A stretch of 64,000 nucleotides of DNA from JANMDU01 sp031375105 (GTDB taxonomy: Bacteria > Pseudomonadota > Gammaproteobacteria > Burkholderiales > Burkholderiaceae_C): positions 53,368 to 117,367 of the forward strand of contig JANMHJ010000031.1 of the NCBI GenBank assembly GCA_031375105.1, given 5' to 3'. The notes beneath the pieces were generated by a model. The model worked only from the letters and a program-made list of their open reading frames with translations. It ran no database searches and was not told the DNA's origin. Within the stretch, counting starts at the first letter, position 1, and every line of letters begins with the position of its first letter. Below, piece after piece: positions 8,218-16,362 of the stretch. The translations under genes were made by a program, and so were the position numbers.

Positions 8218-9627
8218 ATGGCTTTGAAGATTTACAACACGTTGTCACGCAGCGTGGAGACTTTTGTTCCCCTCCAACCCGGCAAGGTCAGCATGTATGT
8301 GTGCGGCATCACCGTGTATGACCTGTGCCACATCGGCCATGCCCGCTCGGCCATGGCCTTTGACGTGATCCAGCGCTGGCTGCGCGCCAGTGGTTTTGAT
8401 GTCACCTACGTCAAAAACATCACCGATATTGAAGACAAAATCATTGCCCGTGCGGTGAAAAACGGCGAAACTATTCGTCAGCTTACTGATCGCATGATCA
8501 CTGAGATGTATCGCGATTTCGATGCGATGGGCATCCAGCGCCCGGATCACGACCCACGCGCCACCGATTTCGTGCCGCAAATGCTCTCTATCGTGGACAA
8601 ACTGGAGCAAAACGGCTTGGCCTATCGCGCCCCGAGTGGCGATGTGAACTTCGCCGTGCGCAAATTTCAGGGCTATGGCAAATTGAGCGGCAAATCGCTC
8701 GACGAGTTGCATGCCGGCGAGCGCGTGGCTGTACTCGATGGCAAAGACGATCCACTGGATTTCGTACTCTGGAAATCAGCCAAAGCGGATGAGCCGCCCG
8801 AGGCGAAATGGGATGGCGCTTATGGCACAGGAAGCGGCACCTATGGCGCTGGCCGCCCCGGCTGGCATATCGAATGCTCGGCCATGGCTTGTGCTTTGCT
8901 GGGGGAAAGCTTTGATATTCACGGCGGCGGGGCTGATTTGCAGTTCCCTCACCATGAAAACGAAATCGCGCAAAGCGAAGGCGCTTTTGGTAAACCCATG
9001 GCCAAGTATTGGGTGCACAACGGCTTTGTCAACATTGACAACGAAAAAATGTCCAAGTCCTTGGGCAATTTCTTCACGATCCGTGATGTATTGCAAAAAT
9101 TCGATGCCGAAACCATCCGTTTCTTCCTGCTGCGCACGCATTACCGAAGCGGCCTGAACTATTCGGATGTGCATCTGGAAGATGCCCGCGCCTCCTTGAA
9201 GCGCCTCTACACTGCTCTCGATTTAGTAGCACCCAGCGCAGATTCCATAAGGGCGAGTATTGATTTTGGCCATGAGTATGCAGCCAGATTCCAAGCCGCG
9301 ATGGACAATGACTTTGCCACGCCCGAAGCGGTGGCGGTGTTGTTTGATTTAGCGGCGGAGGTCAACCGCAGCAAGTCTGCCGAGCTGTCTGGCTTGCTGC
9401 AAAAATTGGGCGGCTTGCTGGGCATTTTGCAAGGTTCGCCACAAGCGTTTTTGCAATCGGGCGCAGTTTTGAATGATGCAGCGATTCAAGTCAAAATTGC
9501 TGAGCGTGCAGCGGCCAAAGCGGCTAAGAATTTCGCCTTGGCGGATCAAATCCGCAAAGATTTGGCTGCGCAAGGCATTGTGCTCAAAGACAGCCCGCAG
9601 GGCACGAGCTGGGAAGCTGCGGCATGA
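8218..9627 (+). CDS. cysS: cysteine--tRNA ligase
   Basis: 469 residues, normal length. Class I signature CHIGHARS replaces HIGH, and KMSKSLGNF is the KMSKS loop; zinc-site residues are visible in YVCGITVYD, WHIECSAMA and FPHHENE. It charges tRNA-Cys in the cytoplasm. Residues about 335-351, in the linker before the C-terminal DALR domain, coincide with a copy of the interspersed element (DLVAPSADSIRASIDFG). This region is variable in the family, so the insertion is probably tolerated. Confidence 0.97.
   Translation: MALKIYNTLSRSVETFVPLQPGKVSMYVCGITVYDLCHIGHARSAMAFDVIQRWLRASGFDVTYVKNITDIEDKIIARAVKNGETIRQLTDRMITEMYRDFDAMGIQRPDHDPRATDFVPQMLSIVDKLEQNGLAYRAPSGDVNFAVRKFQGYGKLSGKSLDELHAGERVAVLDGKDDPLDFVLWKSAKADEPPEAKWDGAYGTGSGTYGAGRPGWHIECSAMACALLGESFDIHGGGADLQFPHHENEIAQSEGAFGKPMAKYWVHNGFVNIDNEKMSKSLGNFFTIRDVLQKFDAETIRFFLLRTHYRSGLNYSDVHLEDARASLKRLYTALDLVAPSADSIRASIDFGHEYAARFQAAMDNDFATPEAVAVLFDLAAEVNRSKSAELSGLLQKLGGLLGILQGSPQAFLQSGAVLNDAAIQVKIAERAAAKAAKNFALADQIRKDLAAQGIVLKDSPQGTSWEAAA
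9220..9270 (+). repeat. interspersed palindromic element, copy 2 (inside cysS)
   Basis: Core AGCGCAGATTCCATAAGGGC preceded by TAGTAGCA. Sense orientation, in frame in the cysS linker; more decayed than most copies. Confidence 0.6.
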
Positions 9628-9628
9628 G

Positions 9629-9681
9629 TTTTTTAAGCATTTTCGGCATATCGCTGTTGAATTATCTGCGTAGGCTGCTAT
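9629..9681 (-). repeat. interspersed palindromic element, copy 3 (cysS/alkA spacer)
   Basis: Reverse orientation: TTTTTTAAGCATTTTCGGCA, then TTGAATTATCTGCG and GCTAT. It fills the gap between cysS and the glycosylase and supplies the AT of the glycosylase start codon. Confidence 0.65.
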
Positions 9682-10324
9682 GAAAAATGTAGCGCCCAAT
9701 ATCGAGATACCCGGCTATTGGCAGGATGCCTGTGCGCATTTGGTGAAAAAAGATCGGGTGATGCGCAAGCTGATCCCGCAGTTTGGTGATGCCTGTTTGC
9801 AAAGCCGAGGCGACCCATTTGTCACGCTGGCTCGGTCAGTGGTCGGCCAGCAGATCAGCGTGGCGGCGGCGCAGACGATTTGGGATCGGTTTGCAAAACT
9901 TGCCAAACCGAAACTCACACCTGCGAAAGTGCTCAAACTAAAGGTGGACGACATGCGAGCCTGCGGCTTGTCGGCTCGCAAAATTGAGTATTTGGTGGAT
10001 TTAGCGCTGCATTTCGACAGCGGCGCGCTGCACGTGAACCAATGGGATGGCATGGAAGACGAGGCGATCATTGCCGAGCTGGTGGCCATTCGCGGCATTG
10101 GCCGCTGGACGGCGGAGATGTTTCTCATCTTCCATCTGCTGCGTGCAGACGTGCTCCCGCTCGACGATATTGGCCTGCAGCGCGGCATCAGTGAAAACTA
10201 TTTCTCAGGCGAGGCCGTGAGCCGCTCTGAAATCAAAGAAGTCGCCGCGGCTTGGAAACCCTATTGCAGCGTGGCGACTTGGTATCTCTGGCGCTCGCTA
10301 GATCCACTGCCTGTGGCTTATTGA
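9680..10324 (+). CDS. DNA-3-methyladenine glycosylase (AlkA/MpgII-like, HhH-GPD)
   Basis: 214 residues. Base-excision repair enzyme that removes alkylated bases. The helix-hairpin-helix is visible at about 133-155 (AIRGIGRWTAEMFLIF) and is followed by VLPLDDIGLQ, which carries the catalytic Asp (162 or 163). FVTLARSVVGQQIS near residue 47 is the usual upstream helix motif. It follows cysS by 52 bp, an order familiar in Comamonadaceae. Its last 290 bp are duplicated about 1.2 kb downstream, beyond a toxin-antitoxin pair; see the pseudogene entry. Confidence 0.92.
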   Translation: MKNVAPNIEIPGYWQDACAHLVKKDRVMRKLIPQFGDACLQSRGDPFVTLARSVVGQQISVAAAQTIWDRFAKLAKPKLTPAKVLKLKVDDMRACGLSARKIEYLVDLALHFDSGALHVNQWDGMEDEAIIAELVAIRGIGRWTAEMFLIFHLLRADVLPLDDIGLQRGISENYFSGEAVSRSEIKEVAAAWKPYCSVATWYLWRSLDPLPVAY

Positions 10325-10327
10325 TGC

Positions 10328-10822
10328 CTAAGCCTTGGCAGATTTCGCCGTTGCCAGTGGCAAGAACAAACTCAGAGGTGAATCCGGCAGTGCCACAAAG
10401 CCGTGATGCGCATAAAAGGCAGCAGCATACGCATCTTTTGCATCTACCAGCAAGGCGTAAGCTGCAATCTCAGAGCGCAGCGAGCGATCCAGCGCATCTG
10501 CAAGCAACGCTCCACCTAAGCCCTGCCCTTTGTAGGCTTGATCCACGGCCAAGCGCCCCATGCGTACGGCAGGCACGGTGGGGTACCGCGGCAGTTTTTC
10601 CGTCGCAGAAGCGGGCAATTCATTGAGCAAAACGCTGGCCGATGCCAAGGTGTAGAACCCTGCAATCTTCTCTTCATCCATCGCCACAAAGCAAGCCGCC
10701 ACGCGCCGGCGCATGTCTTGCGTGGCTTGCTCGCGCAAGTAGCGGTCTAGCGGCGGCGTGCCGCTGTTGAATGCGCTGCGATCCAACTCACCTTCCAACA
10801 AGGCCACACGAAAGCGGCTCAT
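10328..10822 (-). CDS. GNAT-family acetyltransferase toxin (TacT-like)
   Basis: 164 residues: GNAT fold with the acetyl-CoA loop in AYKGQGLGGALLADAL and the typical start LDRSAFNSGTPPLDRYLREQ of TacT/AtaT-type toxins, which acetylate aminoacyl-tRNAs and block translation. It overlaps the DUF1778 antitoxin gene by 4 bp, the diagnostic pairing. It ends 3 bp from the convergent glycosylase stop codon. Direct repeats of the glycosylase 3' end flank the pair, pointing to insertion as a unit. The amino acid-tRNA target cannot be inferred. Confidence 0.92.
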   Translation of the reverse strand: MSRFRVALLEGELDRSAFNSGTPPLDRYLREQATQDMRRRVAACFVAMDEEKIAGFYTLASASVLLNELPASATEKLPRYPTVPAVRMGRLAVDQAYKGQGLGGALLADALDRSLRSEIAAYALLVDAKDAYAAAFYAHHGFVALPDSPLSLFLPLATAKSAKA

Positions 10823-11109
10823 GCTGATTGCAGGAGTTTCTTGCGGCTGGCAAAGGCGCGTTTGAGAGCGGGTTTGGGCTTAGGCGGTGAAAGCAAAGCC
10901 TGCGCAAAGGCCTCTTGGTCAGCCAAGGTGAGCGAGACGAGATCCGCCTTTTCAATCGTGCTACGAGCTGCTGTTTGCACCGCATCAATCACAAAATCCG
11001 TCATCGTTCGCCCCTGCAACTGAGCGGCGCGTTTGAGCATGCTGTGCAGGCTCGTGGAAATGCGAGCTTCTAAGCGAGCGGTTTCGGCTGTAGCAAGAGC
11101 GGCGGTCAT
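10819..11109 (-). CDS. DUF1778 ribbon-helix-helix antitoxin (TacA-like)
   Basis: 96 residues: an N-terminal ribbon-helix-helix (RLEARISTSLHSMLKRAAQL) that should bind the operon promoter, then a C-terminal region that wraps the partner acetyltransferase. It is upstream of, and overlaps by 4 bp, the GNAT toxin gene, so antitoxin is made first. Autoregulation with conditional cooperativity is known for this family; no operator was identified here. Confidence 0.92.
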   Translation of the reverse strand: MTAALATAETARLEARISTSLHSMLKRAAQLQGRTMTDFVIDAVQTAARSTIEKADLVSLTLADQEAFAQALLSPPKPKPALKRAFASRKKLLQSA

Positions 11110-11185
11110 GGGGTAATCTCCTATTCGCGCTATTGTACGGCAAAATGCCGGTTTAACACTTTCAAATCAAAACTCAGGTTGACCG

Positions 11186-11225
11186 CAATGCCTGCGCTGC
11201 TTGTGCAATGCCTGCGCTGCTTGTA
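11186..11225. repeat. 20-bp tandem duplication
   Basis: CAATGCCTGCGCTGCTTGTG at 11186-11205 is repeated at 11206-11225 with only the last base changed. It sits at the left edge of the duplicated glycosylase fragment, i.e. at a recombination junction. Confidence 0.85.
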
Positions 11226-11521
11226 TTTGCATGTGAACCAGTGGGAAGGCATGGAAGACGAGGCGATCATCGCCGAGCTGGTGGCCATTCGCGGCATTGG
11301 CCGCTGGACGGCGGAAATGTTTCTAATTTTTCATCTGCTGCGCGCCCGACATGCTCCCGCTTGACGATATTGGCTTGCAGCGCGGCATCGGTGAAAACTA
11401 TTTCTCAGGCGAGGCCGTGAGCCGCTCTGAAATCAAAGAAGTGACCGCGGCTTGGAAACCCTATTGCAGCGTGGCGACTTGGTATCTCTGGCGTTCGCTG
11501 GGTCCGATGCCTGTGGCTTAG
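11226..11521 (+). pseudogene. truncated, frameshifted copy of the glycosylase 3' end
   Basis: Bases about 11228-11520 match 10029-10320 at roughly 93% by eye (about 21 differences in 290). There is a one-base insertion near 11345 (CGCGCCCGACATG versus CGTGCAGACGTG) that breaks the frame just before the catalytic Asp. The 5' two-thirds of the gene is absent. Either this is the original 3' end displaced when an element carrying the toxin-antitoxin pair and a replacement 3' end inserted, or it is half of a segmental duplication. An interspersed element follows it directly. Confidence 0.85.
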
Positions 11522-11525
11522 TGAA

Positions 11526-11588
11526 TTTAAGCATTTTGGGCTGATTGCCATTATATTTTATACATAGTTTGCTATTGAATTAATAGCT
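11526..11588 (-). repeat. interspersed palindromic element, copy 4
   Basis: Reverse orientation: TTTAAGCATTTTGGGCTGAT then TTTGCTATTGAATTAATAGC, with a well-preserved terminal palindrome. It lies 5 bp past the broken glycosylase copy. Confidence 0.75.
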
Positions 11589-11682
11589 GTCTCTAGGCTT
11601 GCTTTTGCTGTTTTGGTTTGCCCTCGGTAACTATCCCCAACACTGTTTGCGTGCCTTGATTGGAACTTCCTTCGCTATTTGC

Positions 11683-11808
11683 GGCTTGTGATCGGAGCAG
11701 TTGTCAGCCCCGATTTTGGCCGCGCAGCGCACGTCATTCACGCGGCAAGTGCCGCGTAACTCGCTGCTCGGGCGCATGAGGGGCTGACGACTGCGCCGAG
11801 CACAGGCC
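11683..11808. repeat. large imperfect palindrome / hairpin element
   Basis: Left arm 11683-11711 and right arm 11780-11808 are inverted copies with 4 mismatches in 29; the innermost parts are TTGTCAGCCCC and GGGGCTGACGA. Inside the 68-bp loop is a small perfect hairpin CGCGGCA-AG-TGCCGCG. It resembles non-coding mobile palindromes of Burkholderiales; identity as a dispersed family is not shown by this single copy. Confidence 0.6.
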
Positions 11809-11919
11809 ATGGCGCACCAACAAACCACAAACAATCCAAAAAGCAAACAAACCTAACCAACATACCGGCCAAAACAAAACACCCGCCCGCTGCTGCACCG
11901 CAACAACTAAAATGCACCC

Positions 11920-12786
11920 GTGACCCTAAAAACCTATCTCAACGCCGATCTCCACTGCCACAGCGTGGTCTCCGACGGCACACTGCAACCCGAAGACCTT
12001 GCCGAACGCGCCGCCAAAAATGGGGTTGAGCTTTGGTCCCTCACCGATCATGACGAAATTGGCGGCCAAGCGCGGGCTGCCGCTGCCGCTCACAGCCACG
12101 GCATGGCCTACCTCACCGGCACCGAAATTTCCGTCACTTTTGCCCATGAAACCGTGCACATCGTTGGCCTGGGTTTTGATGCTGAAGACCCCGCCATGAT
12201 TCAAGGCCTGCGAGCCACGCGCGGCGGCCGTGAGGAGCGGGCCAAGGAAATCAGTGCGGGTTTGGCCAAAGTGGGCATCAAAAACGCTTACGAAGGCGCA
12301 CTCAAATATGTCGGCAACCCAGAGCTGATCTCGCGCACCCATTTCGCCCGCTTTCTCGTCGAAAGCGGCGTTTGCAGCAGCACGCATGATGTCTTTCGCT
12401 CCTATTTGGTCGAAGGCAAGCCGGGCTTTGTGCCGCACCGCTGGGCATCGCTTGGCGATGCCGTGCGCTGGATCACCGCTTCCAAAGGCATTGCTGTGAT
12501 TGCCCATCCGGGGCGCTACAAGTTCACGGCCAACGAAGAATTCGCGCTGTTTTCAGAGTTCAAAACGCATGGTGGCCGCGCCGTGGAAGTCGTGACTGGC
12601 AGCCACACCGTGCCCGAGTATGCAAAATATGCCGATATGGCTTTGGAATTCGATCTGGCGGCCTCGCGCGGCTCCGATTTCCATAGCCCTACCGAGAGCC
12701 ATACCGATCTAGGCGCTCTGCCCTATCTGCCCGGCAAGCTCACGCCCGTGTGGGAGCTGCTCGCGGAGCGTATTTCGCCAGCCTAG
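11920..12786 (+). CDS. PHP-domain phosphoesterase (TrpH / RNase AM-like)
   Basis: 288 residues from a GTG start. The PHP metal-binding motifs are visible: DLHCHSVVSDGTL at the N-terminus, SLTDHDEIGG near residue 40, VIAHPGRY in the middle and ASRGSDFHSP near the C-terminus. The family (YciV/TrpH) includes 5'-3' exonucleases and 3',5'-nucleotide bisphosphatases of RNA turnover. Gene order PHP - Sua5-like - site-2 protease - trpS is conserved in related betaproteobacteria, with the DMT gene as an extra member here. Confidence 0.9.
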   Translation: MTLKTYLNADLHCHSVVSDGTLQPEDLAERAAKNGVELWSLTDHDEIGGQARAAAAAHSHGMAYLTGTEISVTFAHETVHIVGLGFDAEDPAMIQGLRATRGGREERAKEISAGLAKVGIKNAYEGALKYVGNPELISRTHFARFLVESGVCSSTHDVFRSYLVEGKPGFVPHRWASLGDAVRWITASKGIAVIAHPGRYKFTANEEFALFSEFKTHGGRAVEVVTGSHTVPEYAKYADMALEFDLAASRGSDFHSPTESHTDLGALPYLPGKLTPVWELLAERISPA

Positions 12787-12791
12787 CCTAA

Positions 12792-12857
12792 TTTTTAAGT
12801 AAAAACAGCACTTAGCCGGCATAGAATCTGCGCAGAGTGCTACCAAATAAATAGCAA
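12792..12857 (-). repeat. interspersed palindromic element, copy 5
   Basis: Reverse orientation: TTTTTAAGTAAAAACAGCAC, ATAGAATCTGCGCAGAGTGC and AAATAAATAGC. It occupies nearly the whole spacer between the PHP gene and the DMT gene, ending 5 bp before the likely TTG start. Confidence 0.75.
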
Positions 12858-12862
12858 CTGCC

Positions 12863-13780
12863 TTGCCCGCTCTCACCTCACCTGGCGCTACCCAAGGCAC
12901 ATCCCCCGCCCTGTGGGGCATCGTTTGCGCCATATTGGCGAGCTTTTTCTTCGCCACGCTAGATACTGCCAGTCAGCTGATTGGCATGGCCGCGCCACTG
13001 GTCATGGTGCAGTGGCTGCGCTACTTGATCCAAACCCTTTCCAGCTTTGCTGTGATCACGCATTCCGGTGAACTGAAAGCTTTGCGCATCACCAAGCCCT
13101 CTTTGCACATCACGCGCGGCCTGATGATGCTGATGACCACCATGCTCGGTTTTACCAGCTTGCGCTACGTGCCTGTGGCTGATTTCACGGCCATTTTGAT
13201 GCTCACACCGCTGGTGACCACGCTCGCCTCCACACGCCTTTTGAAAGAGCACGTGCCGCCACTGCGCTGGCTGCTGGCCATTGGCGGCTTCGTAGGCGTG
13301 CTCATCATCATTCGGCCCTTCTCCAATGCTTTTCAGCCTGCCGTACTCTTGGTGCTGCTACTGGTCTTCACTGCAGCCGCTTTTCAGCTCCTCACCGCAT
13401 ACATGATGCGCACCGAAAGCGCTAGCCACACGCATCTGTCCAGCGGCATCACTGGCCTGCTCGTGATGAGCTGCGCCCTGCCCTACTTCTGGCAAGCGCT
13501 GCCGATGCGCGTGTGGGGCTTGATTGTGATCGTAGGTTTTGCCGCTTCCACCGGGCATTTGCTGCTCAACATGGCTTTCAAGCGGGTCAACGCCTCGGTA
13601 GCCACGCCGTATTTGTATTCGCAAATGGGCTTTGCCGCTTTCGGCGGCTGGCTGGTGTTTGGTCGCGTGCCCGATGCATTCAGCTGGCTGGGCATGGCAC
13701 TGATTGCCGCCTGCGGCGTGGCCAACGCTTGGGTGCTGATGCGCGAAAATCGAACCATCAACACCACTTCATCATCATGA
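12863..13780 (+). CDS. EamA/DMT-family inner-membrane transporter
   Basis: 305 residues with about ten hydrophobic segments in two EamA repeats, the drug/metabolite exporter fold. The start is taken as TTG (12863), the first usable codon after an interspersed element; this start is uncertain. FFFATLDTASQ in TM1 and LTPLVTTLASTRLLKEHVPP match the usual EamA pattern. Substrate unknown. It ends 3 bp before the next gene, so the two are probably co-transcribed. Confidence 0.88.
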   Translation: MPALTSPGATQGTSPALWGIVCAILASFFFATLDTASQLIGMAAPLVMVQWLRYLIQTLSSFAVITHSGELKALRITKPSLHITRGLMMLMTTMLGFTSLRYVPVADFTAILMLTPLVTTLASTRLLKEHVPPLRWLLAIGGFVGVLIIIRPFSNAFQPAVLLVLLLVFTAAAFQLLTAYMMRTESASHTHLSSGITGLLVMSCALPYFWQALPMRVWGLIVIVGFAASTGHLLLNMAFKRVNASVATPYLYSQMGFAAFGGWLVFGRVPDAFSWLGMALIAACGVANAWVLMRENRTINTTSSS

Positions 13781-13783
13781 ACT

Positions 13784-14407
13784 ATGGCGCAGTATTTTGA
13801 AATCCACCCCGACAACCCGCAAGAGCGCCTCTTGCGGCAAGCCGCCAGCCTGCTCAAAGCCGGAGGTATCGCCGCTGTGCCAACCGATTCGAGCTACGCT
13901 CTGGTTTGCCACATAAACGACAAAGCTGCCGCTGATGCCCTGCGCCGCATACGAGGTGTAAACGACAAACATCACCTCACGCTCCTGTGCCGCGATCTCA
14001 AAGAGCTGGCCACCTACGCGCGGGTGGACAACGCTCAATTTCGCCTCATCAAAGCCGGCACACCCGGTCCCTTCACCTTCATTTTGGAGGCCACCAAAGA
14101 AGTGCCGCGCCGCCTCTCGCATCCCAAGCGCCTCACCATCGGCCTGCGTGTGCCCGATCACCCTGCTCTGCAAGCCTTGCTAGAAGTTCACGGCGAGCCA
14201 CTTCTGGCCACCACACTGATCCCCCCAGGCGAAACCGAGCCCTTGAACGATCCGCACGAGATTCGCGACCGTTTTGAAAAGCTCATCGCCTGCGTGCTCG
14301 ATGCCGGCGCCTGCGCCAGCAAACCCACCACCGTGGTCGATTTAACTGGCGATGCCCCAGCCATCGTACGCCTGGGGCGCGGAGACCCCGCGAACTTGGG
14401 GTTGTGA
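13784..14407 (+). CDS. L-threonylcarbamoyladenylate synthase-type protein (Sua5/YciO/YrdC)
   Basis: 207 residues forming a single YrdC-like domain: AVPTDSSYALVCHINDKAA near residue 30, the KHHLTLLCRDLKELA segment and GPFTFILEAT. Members either synthesise threonylcarbamoyl-AMP for t6A tRNA modification or, for YciO types, have a less certain role. The position beside trpS and the site-2 protease matches the YciO-like subgroup, so assignment as the essential TsaC is not secure. Confidence 0.9.
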   Translation: MAQYFEIHPDNPQERLLRQAASLLKAGGIAAVPTDSSYALVCHINDKAAADALRRIRGVNDKHHLTLLCRDLKELATYARVDNAQFRLIKAGTPGPFTFILEATKEVPRRLSHPKRLTIGLRVPDHPALQALLEVHGEPLLATTLIPPGETEPLNDPHEIRDRFEKLIACVLDAGACASKPTTVVDLTGDAPAIVRLGRGDPANLGL

Positions 14408-14446
14408 ATCTATTGTTGGATGAGATAAGTCTGAGACAATCAGCGC

Positions 14447-15115
14447 GTGGACTTCAACAACATCATTCAAACCGTATTAATTTACGCCCTGCCCGTGATC
14501 TTCGCGATCACGATTCATGAAGCAGCGCATGCCTACGCTGCGCTCTATTTCGGCGACAAAACCGCCTACAGCCTCGGTCGCGTCACGCTCAATCCACTCA
14601 AGCACATTGATCCGATTGGCACGATAGCGATGCCGCTCTTGCTGTATTTCGCCACCAACGGCAGCTTCCTCTTTGGCTATGCCAAGCCTGTGCCGGTGCA
14701 TTTCAGCGCGTTGCGCAATCCAAGGCGTGACACCGTTTGGGTTGTCTTCGCTGGGCCTGGATCGAATCTGATTCAAGCGCTCCTTTGGGGCATCTTGTTT
14801 TATGTCTTGCAAATCATCGGTTTGGATGAAAAATTCTTCCTCGCCATGTGCAAAGCAGGTATGTTGGTGAATGTGGTGATGTTTGTCTTCAACCTCTTCC
14901 CCGTGCCGCCGCTGGATGGCGGGCGTATTGCCGTTGCGCTCCTGCCCTATCGCTTTTCGCAGCCCCTCTCGCGCATCGAGCCCTATGGTTTTTTCATTGT
15001 GATGGGTTTGGTCATCACAGGGATTGCCAGCACGATCTGGATGCGACCTTTGATGAATTTGACCTACGGCCTGCTGGATATTCTCTTAACGCCCATTCGG
15101 TTGATCGCCGGATAA
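14447..15115 (+). CDS. site-2 protease family zinc metalloprotease (M50)
   Basis: 222 residues from a GTG start, multi-pass membrane protein. The intramembrane zinc motif HEAAHAYAA is at about residues 24-32 and the third ligand motif NLFPVPPLDGGRI is in the C-terminal half. It is a short M50 member without PDZ domain, closer to the FtsH-independent YwhC-type than to RseP. Its substrate is unknown. It is 21 bp upstream of trpS on the same strand. Confidence 0.92.
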   Translation: MDFNNIIQTVLIYALPVIFAITIHEAAHAYAALYFGDKTAYSLGRVTLNPLKHIDPIGTIAMPLLLYFATNGSFLFGYAKPVPVHFSALRNPRRDTVWVVFAGPGSNLIQALLWGILFYVLQIIGLDEKFFLAMCKAGMLVNVVMFVFNLFPVPPLDGGRIAVALLPYRFSQPLSRIEPYGFFIVMGLVITGIASTIWMRPLMNLTYGLLDILLTPIRLIAG

Positions 15116-15136
15116 AGCAGCTTCTCCCGCCACACC

Positions 15137-16339
15137 ATGACCGACAAAAAACGTGTTCTCTCCGGCATGCGCCCCACCGGTGCCCTGCATTTGGGCCATT
15201 ACCATGGCGCTCTGAAAAATTGGATTCGCCTGCAAAGCGAGATGGAATGCTTCTATTTCGTGGCCGATTGGCATGCCCTCACCACGCATTACGAAAACCC
15301 CGAAGTCATTGAAGCTTCGGTGTACGAAATGGTGATTGACTGGCTGGCCACGGGCATTGACCCTGAGCAATGCACTCTCTTCCTGCAAAGCCGCCTGCCC
15401 GAGCATGCCGAGCTGTTTACCCTGCTCGCGATGGGCACGCCGCTCAGTTGGCTCGAGCGCATCCCCACCTACAAAGACCAGCAGCAGCAGCTCAAAGAGA
15501 AAGATCTTTCCACCTACGGCTTCTTGGGCTACCCGCTGCTGCAAGCGGCAGACATTCTGATCTACAAAGCCCATTACGTACCTGTGGGCGAAGACCAAGC
15601 CAGCCATGTGGAACTCACCCGCGAGGCCGCGCGACGCTTTAACGATTTGTATGGCCGCAGAAAAAGTGACGATGCAAAGATTGCGGCGATTTTGGCAGCC
15701 TTGCCCAAAGACGATGCGCGTTATATCAAAAGCATGGCCAAGAAACGCACTGAGCAAGGCGATGCCACTGTTTTAGAGAAATTGCCCGGCTTCTTAGCCA
15801 AGTTTGAAGCTCTTAGCGTCGATGAGAAGGCCCTGCTCACGTCTTTGGTCTCAGGCAAAGGCAAAGTGGTCTTGATCGAGCCCGATGTGCTGCTGACCTC
15901 GGCCAGCAAGCTGCCCGGGCTGGATGGCCGAAAAATGAGCAAAAGCTATGGCAATGCCATCGGCATCCGGGAAGACGCGGCCAGTATTGAGAAAAAAATC
16001 AGAGAAATGCCCACCGACCCAGCTCGGGTGAAGCTTTCCGATAAAGGTGATCCCGCCAAATGCCCGGTTTGGCAGTTTCACTTGGTCTATTCTGATGAGA
16101 ATCGCAAAAAATGGGTGACAGAGGGCTGCACCACAGCGGGCATTGGTTGTATAGAATGTAAAAAAACCGTCAGTGATGCGATTCTTGCTGAGCAGCAACC
16201 CATGCTTGATCGCGCCAAGACTTACGTCTCGAACCCTGCCCGCGTTCGAGAGATCGTGGATACGGGTTGCAAGCGCGCTCAAGGGGTGGCGCAGCAAACC
16301 ATGTTTGACGTGCGCAAAGCCATGGGTTTGAATTATTAA
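15137..16339 (+). CDS. trpS: tryptophan--tRNA ligase
   Basis: 400 residues, class I synthetase. ALHLGHYHGALKNW is the HIGH equivalent and RKMSKSYGN the KMSKS loop. Near the C-terminus is a cysteine-bearing insert EGCTTAGIGCIECKK, as in the longer bacterial TrpRS form found in many betaproteobacteria. It charges tRNA-Trp. Last gene of the PHP-DMT-Sua5-protease-trpS run. Confidence 0.97.
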   Translation: MTDKKRVLSGMRPTGALHLGHYHGALKNWIRLQSEMECFYFVADWHALTTHYENPEVIEASVYEMVIDWLATGIDPEQCTLFLQSRLPEHAELFTLLAMGTPLSWLERIPTYKDQQQQLKEKDLSTYGFLGYPLLQAADILIYKAHYVPVGEDQASHVELTREAARRFNDLYGRRKSDDAKIAAILAALPKDDARYIKSMAKKRTEQGDATVLEKLPGFLAKFEALSVDEKALLTSLVSGKGKVVLIEPDVLLTSASKLPGLDGRKMSKSYGNAIGIREDAASIEKKIREMPTDPARVKLSDKGDPAKCPVWQFHLVYSDENRKKWVTEGCTTAGIGCIECKKTVSDAILAEQQPMLDRAKTYVSNPARVREIVDTGCKRAQGVAQQTMFDVRKAMGLNY

Positions 16340-16362
16340 GCTGATCGCAGCAGAAAGTAGCC

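Larger units (their letters stand above)
11522..11919. other. 398-bp intergenic region
   Basis: No credible gene. It holds an interspersed element (11526-11588), a T/G-rich stretch, a large imperfect hairpin (11683-11808) and an A/C-rich leader before the PHP gene. ORFs crossing it have unlikely composition. Confidence 0.6.

Noticed and set aside
10328..11109. Considered as an ordinary acetyltransferase and an unrelated regulator.
   Set aside because: The 4-bp overlap, order and both domain types match the TacT/TacA toxin-antitoxin pair.
11631..11846. 71-codon open frame in the intergenic region before the PHP gene.
   Set aside because: Spans a palindromic element, no start signal and Cys/Arg-rich composition.
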